Made by a program: the position numbers and the translations under genes. From positions 744,001-808,000 of the forward strand of contig LODT01000004.1 of NCBI GenBank assembly GCA_001606155.1: 64,000 bases of DNA, given 5' to 3'. Each line of letters begins with the position of its first letter. Position 1 is the stretch's first letter. Below are positions 1-11,515 of the stretch, in pieces. The DNA comes from Tieghemostelium lacteum. Its lineage: Eukaryota > Evosea > Eumycetozoa > Dictyosteliales > Raperosteliaceae. Under the pieces are notes generated by a model. The model was given only the letters and a program-made list of their open reading frames with translations. It did not search any database and had not been told where the DNA came from.

Positions 1-145
1 ATCTAATCTTTTGTTTAGATGTAGTTGCACTACCCCCTCCTGCAGCACCTACAACACCTTGTTTATAATTATCTAAAGATTTAATTTCATCTATTATTGT
101 CGCGAATAACTTTAAAATTTCTTGTTGATTGTTTGTTTTGTTCAT
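1..145 (-). CDS. N-terminal fragment of an unidentified protein, cut by the window edge
   Basis: An open frame starts with ATG at 145 and runs leftward off the window for 48 codons. It opens with MNKTNNQQEILKLF and carries a Gly/Ala/Ser-rich stretch near residue 35-42. The first 30 residues look helical (hydrophobic and acidic residues alternate), but no family is recognised. A T-rich stretch just upstream of the ATG is typical of dictyostelid promoters. Too little is visible to assign a role. Confidence 0.5.
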   Translation of the reverse strand, partial: MNKTNNQQEILKLFATIIDEIKSLDNYKQGVVGAAGGGSATTSKQKIR

Positions 146-762
146 GGAAATCTAAAAAAAAAAAGAAAAAACTTTTTTTAGAAATTTCTGGAGGGAAAAT
201 TTTCTTCGAAATACAAAAATTAATAATAAAAAGTAATTCTATTATAGAAAAGTAAATATACATAAATAAATACCATTAATAGCAATATTGTCAAACCTTT
301 TTCTAATGTTTTTTAATAACTATCAGTATTTTAATGATGATTTTTATAAAATAATGCCATGATGTTGATTTTTGGTGTAGTAGAATATTGTGATATTGAA
401 ATAGTGTTAAAAGCAAAACAAGTGCAAATACTTCAAAAGACAAAATACTATAACTAATAATGTATCAACCTACTTCTGTGTTGTGGTATTGTAAACATAT
501 TATTTTTTTTTTTAAAATTGTAAACATATTATTAATCTAAAAAATACAATTTTTCTAATTTTCTATAGTATTTGATTGAAGTATTTAATTGAAGTATTTG
601 ATTGAAGTATTATAGTATATATATTGTAGTATCATTGGATATGAGTTATATTAGTGAAGTGAAACAAAACATTATTGACAAAAACTTATGTTTCCTCTAT
701 TTTGCAATATATTTTGGTACTATTGTACAATGCTGCAAAGCCTTAAACTAATGAATATTTTT

Positions 763-930
763 TTTAAAAGTTTTAATTATACTGAGGGGGCTCACTAAGC
801 CGACATCAGTTGTTTTTTTATTTAGATTATGAAGCTTTTGTTTATAGGTATTGTTGAATTTGAGTATGGAGAAATTGATTTTGTCTAGATCCTTGTTTAT
901 TTGGAGCTGCAGGATTTTGTCTTTAAGGAG
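763..930 (+). repeat. Dispersed direct repeat, copy A
   Basis: This copy shares a core with copy B at about 1785-1950. The best-conserved part reads TTTTAATTATACTGA, then a variable G/A stretch, then CTCACTAAGCCGA and ATCAGTTG. Weaker similarity continues for about 100 bp (TTGTTGAATTT, GATTTTGTC, ATTTTGTCTTTAAG). Both copies lie in the same orientation, about 1.02 kb apart. They are diverged, so the duplication is old. The family is not identified; the end of a retroelement is one possibility. Confidence 0.5.
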
Positions 931-1784
931 TTCTTTTCCAGATTGATTTGAAGGTGATGGTGATTAGAATTATGTTGTATTTACTATTGTAGATGTATTG
1001 GTTTTGAAGCTGTAAAATTGGTACCATAGTTCAATTTCCTAATTGTAATTATATTTAATTTTATTATTTAATTTCTCAAGACATTCGTGCATTTTAATAT
1101 CTTTTCTTTCTTCACTGGGACTAATTTTTCAACTAAAAATCATTTTATTATAGTTGTATATTTTAAATTGAAATCAATCAATAAATACAAAAATATAAAT
1201 TTAAAACTATTACTATTTTCTATTAGTATTAATTTGTATACAAAATATTGAAATATATTCCTTAATCAATTTTTATGAATTTCATTTTTGTGATAGCATT
1301 TAAAGATCATAGGATAAATTAGAAATACAATAGTATTGTAATTTGAAATATTAGAAATACATATTCTTTCTTTTTTTTAATTATAGAATTGCTTGCTATC
1401 TCTGCCCATATCTTCACAACCACAAATACACACCTATTAAAAAACACAGTCAAACATTTTCAATTTAAAGATATTGACTGGAATCCTTCTTCAATAATCA
1501 ACATCTACAACAGAAAATATCACATCATCTTTATCACATTATGGCAATTACCCATCAAATCAAAATGGAACAAATGAATATCTATCTCAAACATTAATCA
1601 AAATACCAACCAACAATCAAATTCTAAGAATAATACAACTAGAAAAAGGAGATAAACCTAAATTTAGAAACAAATTTGCAACCAAATTATCCACAAATAA
1701 TCTTTAATTATATAACAACTGATTATATTAATTATGCCTGTTTCTAATAATTGTGATTATCCAACAATAGTATCATCTTAATTT

Positions 1785-1950
1785 AGTTTTTTAAAAACTT
1801 TAATTATACTGAAAAGACTCACCAAGCCGATATCAGTTGAATATTTATTTAACCAAGTTTTGTTAAATTTTTAGATTAGGAGGATTGATTTTATCCTGTT
1901 GTTGACTTTCGAGTTAGAGTATTTTATCTTTAAGTAACTTTCAAAAAAAG
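1785..1950 (+). repeat. Dispersed direct repeat, copy B
   Basis: Second copy of the repeat at 763-930. The core reads TTTAATTATACTGA then CTCACCAAGCCGA and ATCAGTTG, followed by TTGTTAAATTT, GATTTTATC and ATTTTATCTTTAAG in the same order as copy A. There are several substitutions and small length differences. No terminal inverted repeat or target-site duplication is obvious. Confidence 0.5.
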
Positions 1951-2084
1951 TCAAAAGTCAATAAGACTAACAAAATACCAAAAAAAACTTTTCCAAAAAG
2001 GCGTGGCACATTTTAAGGGCTTTGAAAAATCCTTTTCCTTTTTGATTTTGGATATTTATTTTTTCACTTTTTTTTTTAAAATAA

Positions 2085-2232
2085 AAACAAATAAATCAAT
2101 ATGCAAAATAGTAAGTAAATTATTAGATGTTGAAGGGGATAGTGATAGAGGTGTGATTGATTTAATCTTAAAAAATCAAATAAATTATAAATTATAAAAA
2201 CAAATCAAATATGCAAAATAGTAAATTATTAT
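2085..2232 (+). repeat. Local duplication carrying two copies of a tiny first exon
   Basis: Two near-identical segments of about 35 bp lie about 110 bp apart. Each has an AAAACAAAT-rich leader, then ATGCAAAATA directly followed by a splice-donor-like GTAAG (2111) or GTAAA (2221). The first copy has the better donor (GTAAGT). Either could serve as the 10-nt first exon of the downstream small gene. Confidence 0.45.
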
Positions 2233-2550
2233 CAATATTAGATCTTTGAATTGCTTATAATAATACATTATAATTTTACAGACAACAGTATTCCAGGTGC
2301 ATATATTAGTGAGACAAAAGTTGGAACAGAGTTTTTTGTTCCTGTAGGGTATAACGGAAATTGGCAAAACGTAATAGGTTTCCCAAATCATAACAACTCC
2401 GTTGTAGGGCTCAATAGTCATGATGGAGTACTATTTCCTGGTGCTTATTATAAAGTTCAACGTCCTGACTTTAGAACAACAGATATAAATAGTAAGGTTC
2501 AACCAAACACCTCAAACAACACTATTTATGATTTTGGACCACCAAAGTAA
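2211..2550 (+). CDS. Small two-exon gene, 92-residue protein of unknown function
   Basis: Exon 1 is 2211-2220 (ATG CAA AAT A) and exon 2 is 2282-2550, joined across a 61-nt intron (GTAAAT...TTTTACAG). The join keeps frame and gives exactly 93 codons including the stop. The predicted protein begins MQNNNSIPGAYISETKVGT and contains PGAY twice (near residues 8 and 67). It is rich in Asn, Gly and aromatic residues, with no signal peptide or membrane segment. No family is recognised. An alternative 10-nt first exon at 2101-2110, with a stronger donor, would give the same protein. The splice and phase agreement support a gene; without it the longest frame would start inside the intron. Confidence 0.45.
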
Positions 2551-2865
2551 CTGTTACAAATATAATCAAATTGAAAAGAGTACACTAAATATATAACATC
2601 TGTGTATATGTTAAATTTAAATAAATCTAAATTTTATTTTATATTTTCTTTTTATTTCTTTTCTTCTTTTAGATCAAATCCCTATTTATTATTTATAAAT
2701 TTTAAAAACCTATTTATTATAAATCAATTCATTTTCACCAATAACATAGCAGAAAAATAATCATCAATCTCCTTTAAGTTTCTTACAATACAATTGTGAT
2801 CAGTTTGATTTAAATCTTGAATTTTTATAATTAAATTATCCATTTACATATATTAATCAATATAT
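2551..2865. other. Spacer, nothing recognised
   Basis: About 315 bp of AT-rich DNA between two convergent small genes. It presumably holds both 3' ends. No repeat, RNA gene or open frame of note. Confidence 0.4.
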
Positions 2866-3385
2866 TTAAATAAATCTAAACTTTGTTGAACCATAAAAAG
2901 CAAATTTATTCTTTTTTGATTTTCTTCCACATTCTTTTGTATCAACATCCTATGAAGGAAAAGGTGTTAATGTTTTAATTTCACCAATATTTAATAAAGG
3001 TCCACTTAGAGCTGTTGTTGCACTTACATTTTGTGCAGAGATACCATTGGTAACTATTGATGATGGAGTTGTTAGTGAATTTGAAATAATTATAGTATCA
3101 CTATCTAATTAATATATATTTCCAATGGGGCTTGTGATGGATCTTGTTGAATTTATTGTTTCAGTTATTAATATATATACCATAATTAAAAAATATATGG
3201 TTACATTCAAAGTTTATTATTTCTGTTATTAATATATCTATAGTTCCAATCATTTCATTAAGTGCTTCTTGATTAAATGGAGTGTTGATTTATCCATATA
3301 AAATACTGGTATCACCTGTTATTCTGTTTCTCTTTTTTCTTAAAATCTCTTCAATTTTGTTATTAATTTGAGTTTTCTCTCCCAT
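2866..3385 (-). CDS. Candidate four-exon small gene, 97-residue protein of unknown function
   Basis: Read on the minus strand, four coding pieces join with consistent phase: 3385-3316, 3267-3205, 3104-3028 and 2949-2866. The donors are GTGATA, GTAACC and GTAAGT; the acceptors end ATCAAG, AATTAG and TTCATAG, the last after a pyrimidine-rich tract. The total is 98 codons including the stop. The protein starts MGEKTQINNKIEEILRKKR, has a helical acidic/basic N-terminal half, a Ser/Thr-rich middle and a Lys-rich end. It is not recognised. The weak points are the short first intron (48 nt) and its non-standard donor. If the splicing is wrong, the region is a pseudogene with in-frame stops. Confidence 0.35.
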
Positions 3386-3835
3386 TTTATATTAATAGTT
3401 AATAAAATAATTTTTTTATCATTCTCTAAAAATAGTAATTAGATAATTGTGTAAATATTGTATAATTGAAGCCCAAGTATTAAATATAGTTATTAATAAC
3501 AAATAAATTTTCTCTAGTATATCTTTTTTTTAACTAGAATTAAGGTTTTTAATGTTTTTGTATAATTTTTTTTTTATTTCTAGATTAAAAATAGATGCAA
3601 AGATTTAAATCTTATTATTATTCAATAAACAAAATACAAAACAAAAAAATCAAGATGTAAACCAAAATCCTAAAAACTAAAAAAAAGATAAGGAGAACTG
3701 AGATATATATAATAAATATTATGTTTGACAAAGAAAGTAAGTTGTTTGGTCTAAAATTGTAAGAAGAATTATTAAAATAAAATACAAATATTTATTGGTT
3801 TCGATCTTCTTTATATAAAATTAATAGTGTTTAAA
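3386..3835. other. AT-rich spacer, nothing recognised
   Basis: About 450 bp between the start of the small minus-strand gene and the stop codon of the EGF/IPT gene. Homopolymer-rich; no open frame, repeat or RNA gene seen. Confidence 0.4.
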
Positions 3836-6800
3836 TTAGTCTAATGGGGTTCTGTTAAGTGATTTTAATTTTTGATCTAATAAGCTGTTTGTCTTTTTAA
3901 TTGCAATTTGTTGTTTTAGGATAAAGAGGGCACCAGCAATGATAATGAGACCACCAATACCACCAACAACCCCACCAATAATTGCGTTCTTCTTGCTGTT
4001 ATCTTTTGAAATTACATTTGATGGATCATCAGAAGTTGGTTCTGGAGTAGCTGATGTTAGACAACTGTCTGTAAGTGGTTGAATTTCACTACCTTGTGCT
4101 TGAAGAACTTCAAAATCATATTGGAAACCTGCAGAATAAATTAATTCATTCTGTGGATTACCCATGGAAATTATAATCTCAGTGTTATTGGTAGCTTTAG
4201 AGGCTCCAATAGGTTTTGAATCTGATCTAGCATATTCACCATTTAACATGGCTACAATTGGGAATCTTGCATGGTATTTAACAACATCTTTTGTCCATAC
4301 CATCCAACGTGCCTGTTGAGTGTCTCCAGTTGGATAAGCATATACTGGAGATGATGGACATGCCTCTGAAGATTGGAATGCAAATTTGAAAGACAAGGTA
4401 GCAATAGGTACTCCAGTTTGGTATTTTACAACATAGGTGTAACTTGATTCTGGATATGTTAGAGAACTTCCAGATAGAGTGTCTGTACCTTGTCCCTTGT
4501 TATATCTTATTTGAACTTGAACTTTTTTATTAGATAAAATCCATTCAAAAAGCCAACTATCAATTCCTGGATTATATGTTGAATTCCAGTTTGAGATTAT
4601 AGTCTCTGCACCATTTTCAATAACAGAGTAGAGGAATGCATCTAATTTAACAGAATTGTTGAGTGGTGATGTTAAGGATAGAGTTGGAGTTGTAATACCA
4701 GTTGTAGGTAGCTTATTAATTGGTTTATTACCCTCTGAACATGATGGTCCAAAGACATCTTGACAAACACAGAAACCAATACCAACATCACAGTTTCCAC
4801 CAGAACATGAACGTGGACAAAATGCAGTATCAATAAACTGGAATAAACGATTTTGGGGTGAATTTCTATCAGCTACAGTTACTTGTAAATTCATACTGGT
4901 TGCAGTATAAGGAGTTGATGGGAAATTACAAATCAATGTAGTGTGATTAACTGATAATACTGGACATTGAATAGAATTACCAATTAAAACAGTAGTTTGA
5001 TTTACATCATTCCAGAAATCAGTACCTGATATTGTTAGATTGGCATTGGTGTTGGGTGGTAATGCATTAACACCGGTAACTAATGGAGCTTTGTAGTAGA
5101 ACTTTGGTGATTCATTGGCATTCGATTCAATACCTTTAACTGATACAACTACTGGTGAACCACTTGTTATACCTGGGCCATAAGTACACTGGAATTTAGT
5201 AAATGTCTCTAAAACAATGATATCAGTACAATCAATACCATAGATTTTTACTGCTGAACCCAGTGAACTAGTTGATCTGAATAAACCATCACCAGTGATG
5301 GTAACTGCACCTCCAAGGGTTGAAATTTGACTGACTGAGTATATTACAGGTTGTTTATAGGTAAATGTAGTTTTATAAGTTGGTAGACCATCTACAATCA
5401 ATTTGAATATTAAATCACCTCTTCCTTGAATATATGGATTTGTGCATTCTAATACATCCAATTGTAATACAGAACATCCCATAGTTGCAGTTTGGCCAAT
5501 TGTATTTCTAAGTGATATTTGGAAACTGTCACCTAAATCCTTTCCACTGATGGTTATATAGGTATCTACAGTAGTCCATGGAGTAGGTTGGATAGTCTGA
5601 ATAACAGGTGTACATGAACGTTCACCATTTGGACCAAAATAATTGCTAAATGAATTATTATTAAATACATAGGATGGTGGGATTGCACGATCAAACAATG
5701 CCTCTTTAGAGCAACACATGAATGCTGATGGTAATAAACCATTCAAACCAGTTCCAACAACATTTAAAAACTCTAAACCTCTCTCCAAAATATTAGATGG
5801 AACTTGACCTGTCAAACCAGTATTCTGAGTATAAAGTGCAGTTAGAGATGACTTCTCACCAAATTCGGTAGTCAATGAATAAGTTAACAGTGGATTATTG
5901 GCAATATTAATATATCTAAGATTAGGACTATAGAGATAACGAACATCAAAAGTACCAGTAAGACCAAGGTTTTGGAGTGCCAAATATTCAAAAGCATTCC
6001 ATGAAGTAGAAGTAAATGCTGGCATAGCATTACTAGTAAGACCTACATTATAAAGACCAAAAACCTTTAATGAAGATGGTGCTGTTAAAAACTGACCCAA
6101 ATTGACTTGGTAAGATGATGGTGCTTGGAATTGGAAATATTGAAGACCACTAGCTAGGGTGAAAATATTACTTGGAAGTGCATTGGAAGGTGCAGTATTT
6201 AATCTAAAATTAAAATGGTCTAGAGTATCTGTAAATAATGCAGATGGGATATTTGTAGTAAGCGATTGAACTGGGTGTTGAATGATAGAGATATTTCTAA
6301 AGGGGACCTGTGACGAAAGTAAAGGTAGGAATCCATAACAATTGTTAATATACACCTTAAAGAGTGCATTCATGGCATAGGTTTGTGTGCTGGTACCAAA
6401 ATTGACATAAGAAGCAGTTGCATTCTCAGAGATCAAATTGAACTCTTTGATTTTATCGTGAGTTGTAAGACGTGGATAATTGGTAGTGTTGAGATTCCAA
6501 ACTGCATTTATTACTGTCAATCTTTGTAGTTGGCCTAATGCTGTCGAAGTAAATACTGAATCTCTAATTGAACCATAATAATCTCTTCTAGAATAGAGAA
6601 TAAGTTCGGTAATCTGAGTACCAGCTGCATTACATCCTACATAACTTCCTAAATCAGTATAAGATGTACATTGTGGTTTACCTTCACTATCCCTAAGTAA
6701 CCATACAATATCCAAATCATCCTCTAAATCTTCAAGTGCAGTAACTATTTATAGATTTTCATTTTAATTTAAAAAAAAAATAAATAATAATTAGTGTCAA

Positions 6801-6921
6801 TCATATCAGAATTTTCAGATTATAAAAAAATAATACCAGAAGAAGCACTAAGTGCTGCTAAAGTAGTTGATATAGATAATAATAATACAAATATAAATAT
6901 ACAAAGACGATATGGTTTCAT
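3836..6921 (-). CDS. EGF-like/IPT-repeat type I membrane protein, ComC-like
   Basis: Likely a cell-surface recognition or adhesion protein of the dictyostelid ComC-type EGF/IPT family. Two exons: 6921-6837 encodes a signal peptide (MKPYRLCIFIFVLLLSIST, cleavage near the Ala-Ala that follows) and 6744-3836 the rest, joined across a 92-nt intron (GTATTA...AATAG). The total is 997 residues. After an N-terminal region with leucine-rich-repeat character (about residues 40-380) come three IPT/TIG domains (about 400-640), an EGF-like module with the CPRSCSGGNCDVGIGFCVC pattern (near 650), a beta-rich extracellular domain, a Pro/Ser/Asp linker, one glycine-rich membrane helix (about 945-970) and a short basic tail of about 26 residues. 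The ligand is unknown. The signal exon is easy to miss because the main frame can be opened at an internal non-ATG codon. Confidence 0.85.
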
Positions 6922-7132
6922 CGTTGTTGTTATTTTAAAAAATAATGAGGAAGGAATTTTTATTTCAACGTTTCAATTGCTCCAAATATCTACCGGATAA
7001 AAATATCTTTTGGTTTTTTAAAAAAAAATTTTTAAAAATCTAGATAATGTTGAGTTCATATTTTGTCTATTAAGCTTGATGTCTTTTGGGTGTCCAACAA
7101 TATTTCATTTATCTTTTCTTGCTAACAATATT

Positions 7133-7980
7133 TCATTTTTCTGTCCAATCTTGTGAATGTTTTTTCTCCTTTTTTAACCTCTTTTTTTCTATTCTTTTTC
7201 TTTCCGTTTCCTCTGCTCTGGCTAATAGATCTTTTAGTTGTTGAAGTTTACTACTACCACTAGATTTTTGTAAATTTGTAGTATCTTTATTATAACTATT
7301 CATGGGATCTTCCATAACCTGGTTAATTACCGAGAGTAAATCAGGATTTTTGAAAAACAGTGAAATTTAATTAAGTTCTTTTTAAAATTAATACAAACTC
7401 TTCTATTGGATTCCTGTTGTGGATTACCTTTCATGAAAAGTGGACATTCTCTATCATCTTTTCTGTGTCCATATTGATTACATTTAAAACATTTCAAAAC
7501 TTTAACTTCCTGTCCTAAAGGCATTGGTAATCCTTTAGTTGGTGCATTTTTTAAAAATTCTCTAACCTTTGAATTCTCTGGTAAATCAGGAATTTCATCT
7601 TCTGGTCTTTCTAAATTTCTTGGTTTATAATCTTTATAAGAGGATACCAATGAAGGTAAAGTCGAAACTGAATATTCTTTTATCTTTATTTGTTCAGGTT
7701 CTTCGTCGCTATTATTCCTATCATTATATTCTTTTTCATAATTATCTCTTGATCTGTCATCTCTAAAAGAAGATGACCTATTTCTATATTCTCTATCTCT
7801 ATATTCTCTATCTCTATATCTATCGCTTCCTCTGTGTCTATCGTTTTCTCTATCCCTATCTCGAAATTTATAACTATCTCTATCTATATACCTCTCACTA
7901 TATGGATGATAAATATTTCTATGAGAATCTCTATTTATATGATTTTCATTATTTTGTTTCCTTGATGTTTCATTTGACAT
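7133..7980 (-). CDS. RP9: RP9 (PAP-1)-like zinc-knuckle splicing factor
   Basis: Two exons, 7980-7399 and 7318-7133, give 255 residues; the intron runs GTTTGT...AACCAG. The N-terminal 110 residues are packed with Arg-Asp/Arg-Glu dipeptides, as in nuclear splicing proteins. The conserved core follows: VREFLKNAPTKGLPMPLGQE, then a zinc knuckle of the form C-x2-C-x4-H-x6-C (CFKC...H...C), then FMKGN, with exon 2 supplying MEDPM and QQLKDLL. Human RP9, mutated in retinitis pigmentosa, shows the same order (EDPM, QQLKQLL). The human family member binds PIM1 and acts in pre-mRNA splicing; the role here is inferred from that. The end is Lys/Glu-rich. Confidence 0.85.
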
Positions 7981-8068
7981 TGAAAAAATAAGAAAATGAA
8001 AAAAAGGAAAAATAAAGGGGAAGTGATGTGTAATTTAAAAAACAAACTACTAATGGGTTTTATTAAAT

Positions 8069-8821
8069 TTACCATTCAGCGGCACCAGTTGATGGAACAG
8101 TTTCAGTAGAAACTGGTTGTTGCTCAGATTCAGTGGTAGTTTCTTGAGCGTTGGTGATGGCATGGAGTTCTTTGGCTTTGTCTTGTGGTTCAGAATCGAC
8201 ATCTCTGAAGATGAAGAGATCGACTTTAATGTCCCAAACAGTTGATCTTGGGATGGTACCTCTCAAGTATAAGACTTCACGAGCCAATAACCAGAATACC
8301 AAGGCAATTGAGTTTTTGTTTCTGTTATTGCATGGAATAGCAATATCTACACCTTCCAATTTTGAGTCGGTGTTACAGAGAGCAATAGTTGGGATATTTA
8401 CGTAAGAAGCTTCATCCAATGGTTGTTTATCAGCAAAAGTATCAGCAACAATCAATAAACGTGGTTCAGTGAATTTGGATTGAATTTGATTGGTGAAGGT
8501 ACCTGGAGTGAAACGACCAGAGAAGGCGGTGGCACCAACAAAACTGGCAAACTTCAAGACAGCTCTTTGACCAAAGGTTTTGGCAGAGATGACGGAGATA
8601 TCTTGTGGGTTTTCAATGGCAACAATGACTCTAGCAGCCAATTGGATTTTTTCCCAGGTTTTGGCTAAGTTGATAATGAAGGTACCGTTATCTTTTCTTT
8701 TCCAAATGTAGTGGATCATTGATTTATCAATGTTGTTGGTACCAATGTGAGTTTGACAGCTCAACATTTTTAAGATATCATCTTGGTGTGGGTTTAAGGC
8801 TGATGGGAATTGATGACTCAT
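8069..8821 (-). CDS. rpsA: 40S ribosomal protein SA (uS2)
   Basis: A single exon of 250 residues, close to the usual core length for eukaryotic uS2/SA. Landmarks are [16 protein letters not shown] near the start, [22 protein letters not shown] near residue 90, [20 protein letters not shown] and [11 protein letters not shown]. These belong to the S2 fold at the head-platform junction of the small subunit. The C-terminus is Glu/Gln-rich and ends in AAEW, resembling the acidic, Trp-containing tail of the laminin-receptor-like SA proteins. The coding sequence uses more G and C at third positions than its neighbours, as expected for a highly expressed ribosomal gene. The ATG start fits the family alignment. 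Confidence 0.95.
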   Translation of the reverse strand: MSHQFPSALNPHQDDILKMLSCQTHIGTNNIDKSMIHYIWKRKDNGTFIINLAKTWEKIQLAARVIVAIENPQDISVISAKTFGQRAVLKFASFVGATAFSGRFTPGTFTNQIQSKFTEPRLLIVADTFADKQPLDEASYVNIPTIALCNTDSKLEGVDIAIPCNNRNKNSIALVFWLLAREVLYLRGTIPRSTVWDIKVDLFIFRDVDSEPQDKAKELHAITNAQETTTESEQQPVSTETVPSTGAAEW

Positions 8822-9087
8822 TGTTTGTCTTTTAAGTAACGCGAAAACTCTATAAATGATTTGTATTAGTTGCCTGCACTAATCCATCACTAAAACCTGT
8901 CCTCTCTAAAAATTGCATAATCTACCTACTATTGAGTATGTTCGTAACAAAAAGAAAGAGAGGGCTCACATTTTTTTTCAAAATACTTTTTCTTCGGAAA
9001 TCAAATTTTATTTTTTTTGATTTTTTTTTGATTTAAAAACGAGACTTTGAAACTTTAAAATTATTTTCAAAGTAATATATAGAAAAC

Positions 9088-11379
9088 CTAATTATTCCAT
9101 TGATTTATTGGTGATTGTTGATAGGTCACTTTATACGGTTGTAGTATTGGAACAGGTGTAGTTTGTTGTTGTGATATAGGTTGTTGTGGTTGTGATTGTG
9201 GTTGTTGTGTGGATGGTGATTGTTTATTTACAAAAGTAATATTACTCAGTTCAGTAATATCACTACTTAGTTGTGATTGTTGGTAGAATATCTGTTGTTG
9301 TTGGGTATATTGTGAATATGACTCTCTGTCAAAGAGTTTTAGTGGTGGTGCCAATTGACATAGTTTAACAAATTCAGAGACATCTTCAGAAGTGGTTTTT
9401 GATGTTGTAAGTGATGATGCAAATGCTGGTTCTTCATTGTCCATTTCTAAAATTGAGGATTCAGATTGTAAAAGTGCAATCTTATTAGGGTCTCTAATTG
9501 AGAAATTACTTATCAATAATGGACCATGAATCTGGGAGATACTGGAATTCTTTAATGAAGATGTTGATGTTGAACCAGTACCAGTTCCAATAATTAAACC
9601 ACCACTTCCTTGATTCTGAATTGATGAACTAAAAGATGTACTCAATGTTGTAGTAGTAGGTGAACCACTTTTTCTACTATTATAGTAATCCAATGATGAT
9701 GGTTCTTTAAATGGAGATATACTAACATGAAATGGTGGTGATTTAGTTCCAGATTTGTTTTGATTACCAGATGATGAATATTGTTGTTGCTGTTGTTGTT
9801 GTTGTTGTTGTTGAACTATATTTATCGGAGCTGAAATTGATCTATTTCTATTAGATTGTATAATATTATGTGTATAAGGTATCTGTTGTTGTTGAATCTG
9901 TGAAGATGGTGATGTAGATTGAGTAGATTGTGGTTGGAAATTTACTTGTCGTATAGGTAGAGTTCCAGTAGCAGATGAAGGATTAGATGAAAATGGTGGA
10001 GAATTACCACTAGGTCCATTATTATTATTAAAAAATGGTGGTTGAACTTGGTTAATTGGTAATTTACCTGAAAATGGAGGTGATATAGAATAATTTCCTC
10101 CAGTGTTTGCATAGGTTGGTGATACTGAATTATTGGAATATGAACCACCACTGGTACCAGTTCCACTGCTATTGTATTGATTCTGAATAGTAATTGGATT
10201 GCTCTTTGTTTGAGTTCCATTACCTGTACTATATATATTAAAATTCTGGTTACTATTATTTCTATGCATTCCTCCACTACCACCTGATGACAATGGTGGC
10301 TCATTGAAATTCAAATAGGCATCAATGCCTAATGAACCACTGCCTGAAATAGGATTGGAGGAAGAATGTGGTGTTGTACCCGTTTGTCCACCTGACATCA
10401 TTGAATGTAGGTCTTGATAGGAATTCATTCTAACTGGTATAGGTTGAGTTGATGTATAGTTATAGTTTGCCTGTGTATATCCACCACTATTAGAAGAGAC
10501 TACTGGTGGTTTAAAATTATTATTATTATAGTCTTTAATTATAAACTGTGATTCTAATCCCAATTGTGATGAAATCTCTATTTCTCTATTTAAATTCTCT
10601 CTATATTGTAAATCTAATTTTATATTCCCATAAGAAGTAGGAACAGGAGAAAATTGAAATGATTTGGTTTTTATGTCTATATAAATGAAAATACATTAAA
10701 TATTAATATTATAAATCTTCTTTTGTTATCAGGTTTTAAATAACATACTTGGTGGGAATAAAGAAGAATTAAAATGCTGGGGTTCTAAAGGTTTAATTTG
10801 ATACTTTAAAGATGAAGTTGAGGATTTTATCTTTGTAAAGTTTCTGTAAATTGTAAAACATGGTATATTTCGTAATATAGAGTAAAGTGTTCGAACTAAT
10901 ATAATTGTATTTCTATAAAATTTTGGTAATTCAATATTTGTGTCAAAATTACTGCTGTGGGTAGATTAAAAGTGTAAGTCTCATAATTTTAGGTATATGT
11001 CTATTATTTCTAATATAATCATTAAATGTACATACTATGGCTCAAATATAATTTTCCAAGACTCTACTAGAGTATTTAAATTGAGACCATTGTTTTCGTC
11101 AAAATGTATCTCTAATAAAAATGATGATTTAAAACCATATCTATTAAATATGGATTCTAAAGTCTTTATCATTATTTCTGATTCTTCTAATTCTAGATGA
11201 AACTGTTGTTTAACATGTCAGAATACAATTCAATGGTTTCTATATTTATCCCCGATACCTACAGATTTATTAATCAATTTGGCTGAGGCAGAAAAATCAA
11301 TTCTAGATGACACTATACAGTGTACTAGCTTTGATATCGATTTTCGTATCAAATCTTCTGTTCTCTTTACCACTTCCAT
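9088..11379 (-). CDS. atg13: ATG13 homologue, autophagy initiation (four exons)
   Basis: Exons 11379-11263, 11202-11036, 10954-10749 and 10676-9088 join in phase to encode 692 residues. The first three exons plus the start of the fourth form the HORMA domain (about residues 1-210): FHLELEESE corresponds to the FNLALGE motif of plant ATG13; LVESWKIIFEPY, LPKFYRNTIILVRTLYSILR and YGNIKLDLQYREN match the conserved YKKxIILFRSLY and late-strand motifs. The rest is disordered, Asn/Gln/Ser-rich, with 11 consecutive Gln and repeated SPPF motifs. A C-terminal VKLCQLAPPLK resembles the plant ATG13 QMLRxAPPL motif. ATG13 bridges ATG1 and the initiation complex and is controlled by TOR phosphorylation. 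The first junction has two possible acceptors 8 nt apart; the one chosen keeps FHLEL. Confidence 0.85.
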
Positions 11380-11515
11380 TAGTTATATAAATACATGTAA
11401 ATCCTATAAATGTGTTGTAAAAAAATATAAAAAAATGAAGAAAAATTAAAAAAAAATTTTTTATTATTTTAATTACATGTCACACAGAACACAAAAAATC
11501 AATTTATTTTATTAG

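Larger units (their letters stand above)
146..2084. other. AT-rich spacer with no convincing gene
   Basis: About 1.9 kb with no long open frame in coding style. It holds two related direct repeats, listed separately. The C-rich plus-strand stretch at about 1390-1700 reads like decayed coding sequence, because short open segments switch frame, but it matches nothing I recognise. I see no tRNA or other RNA gene. Confidence 0.5.
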
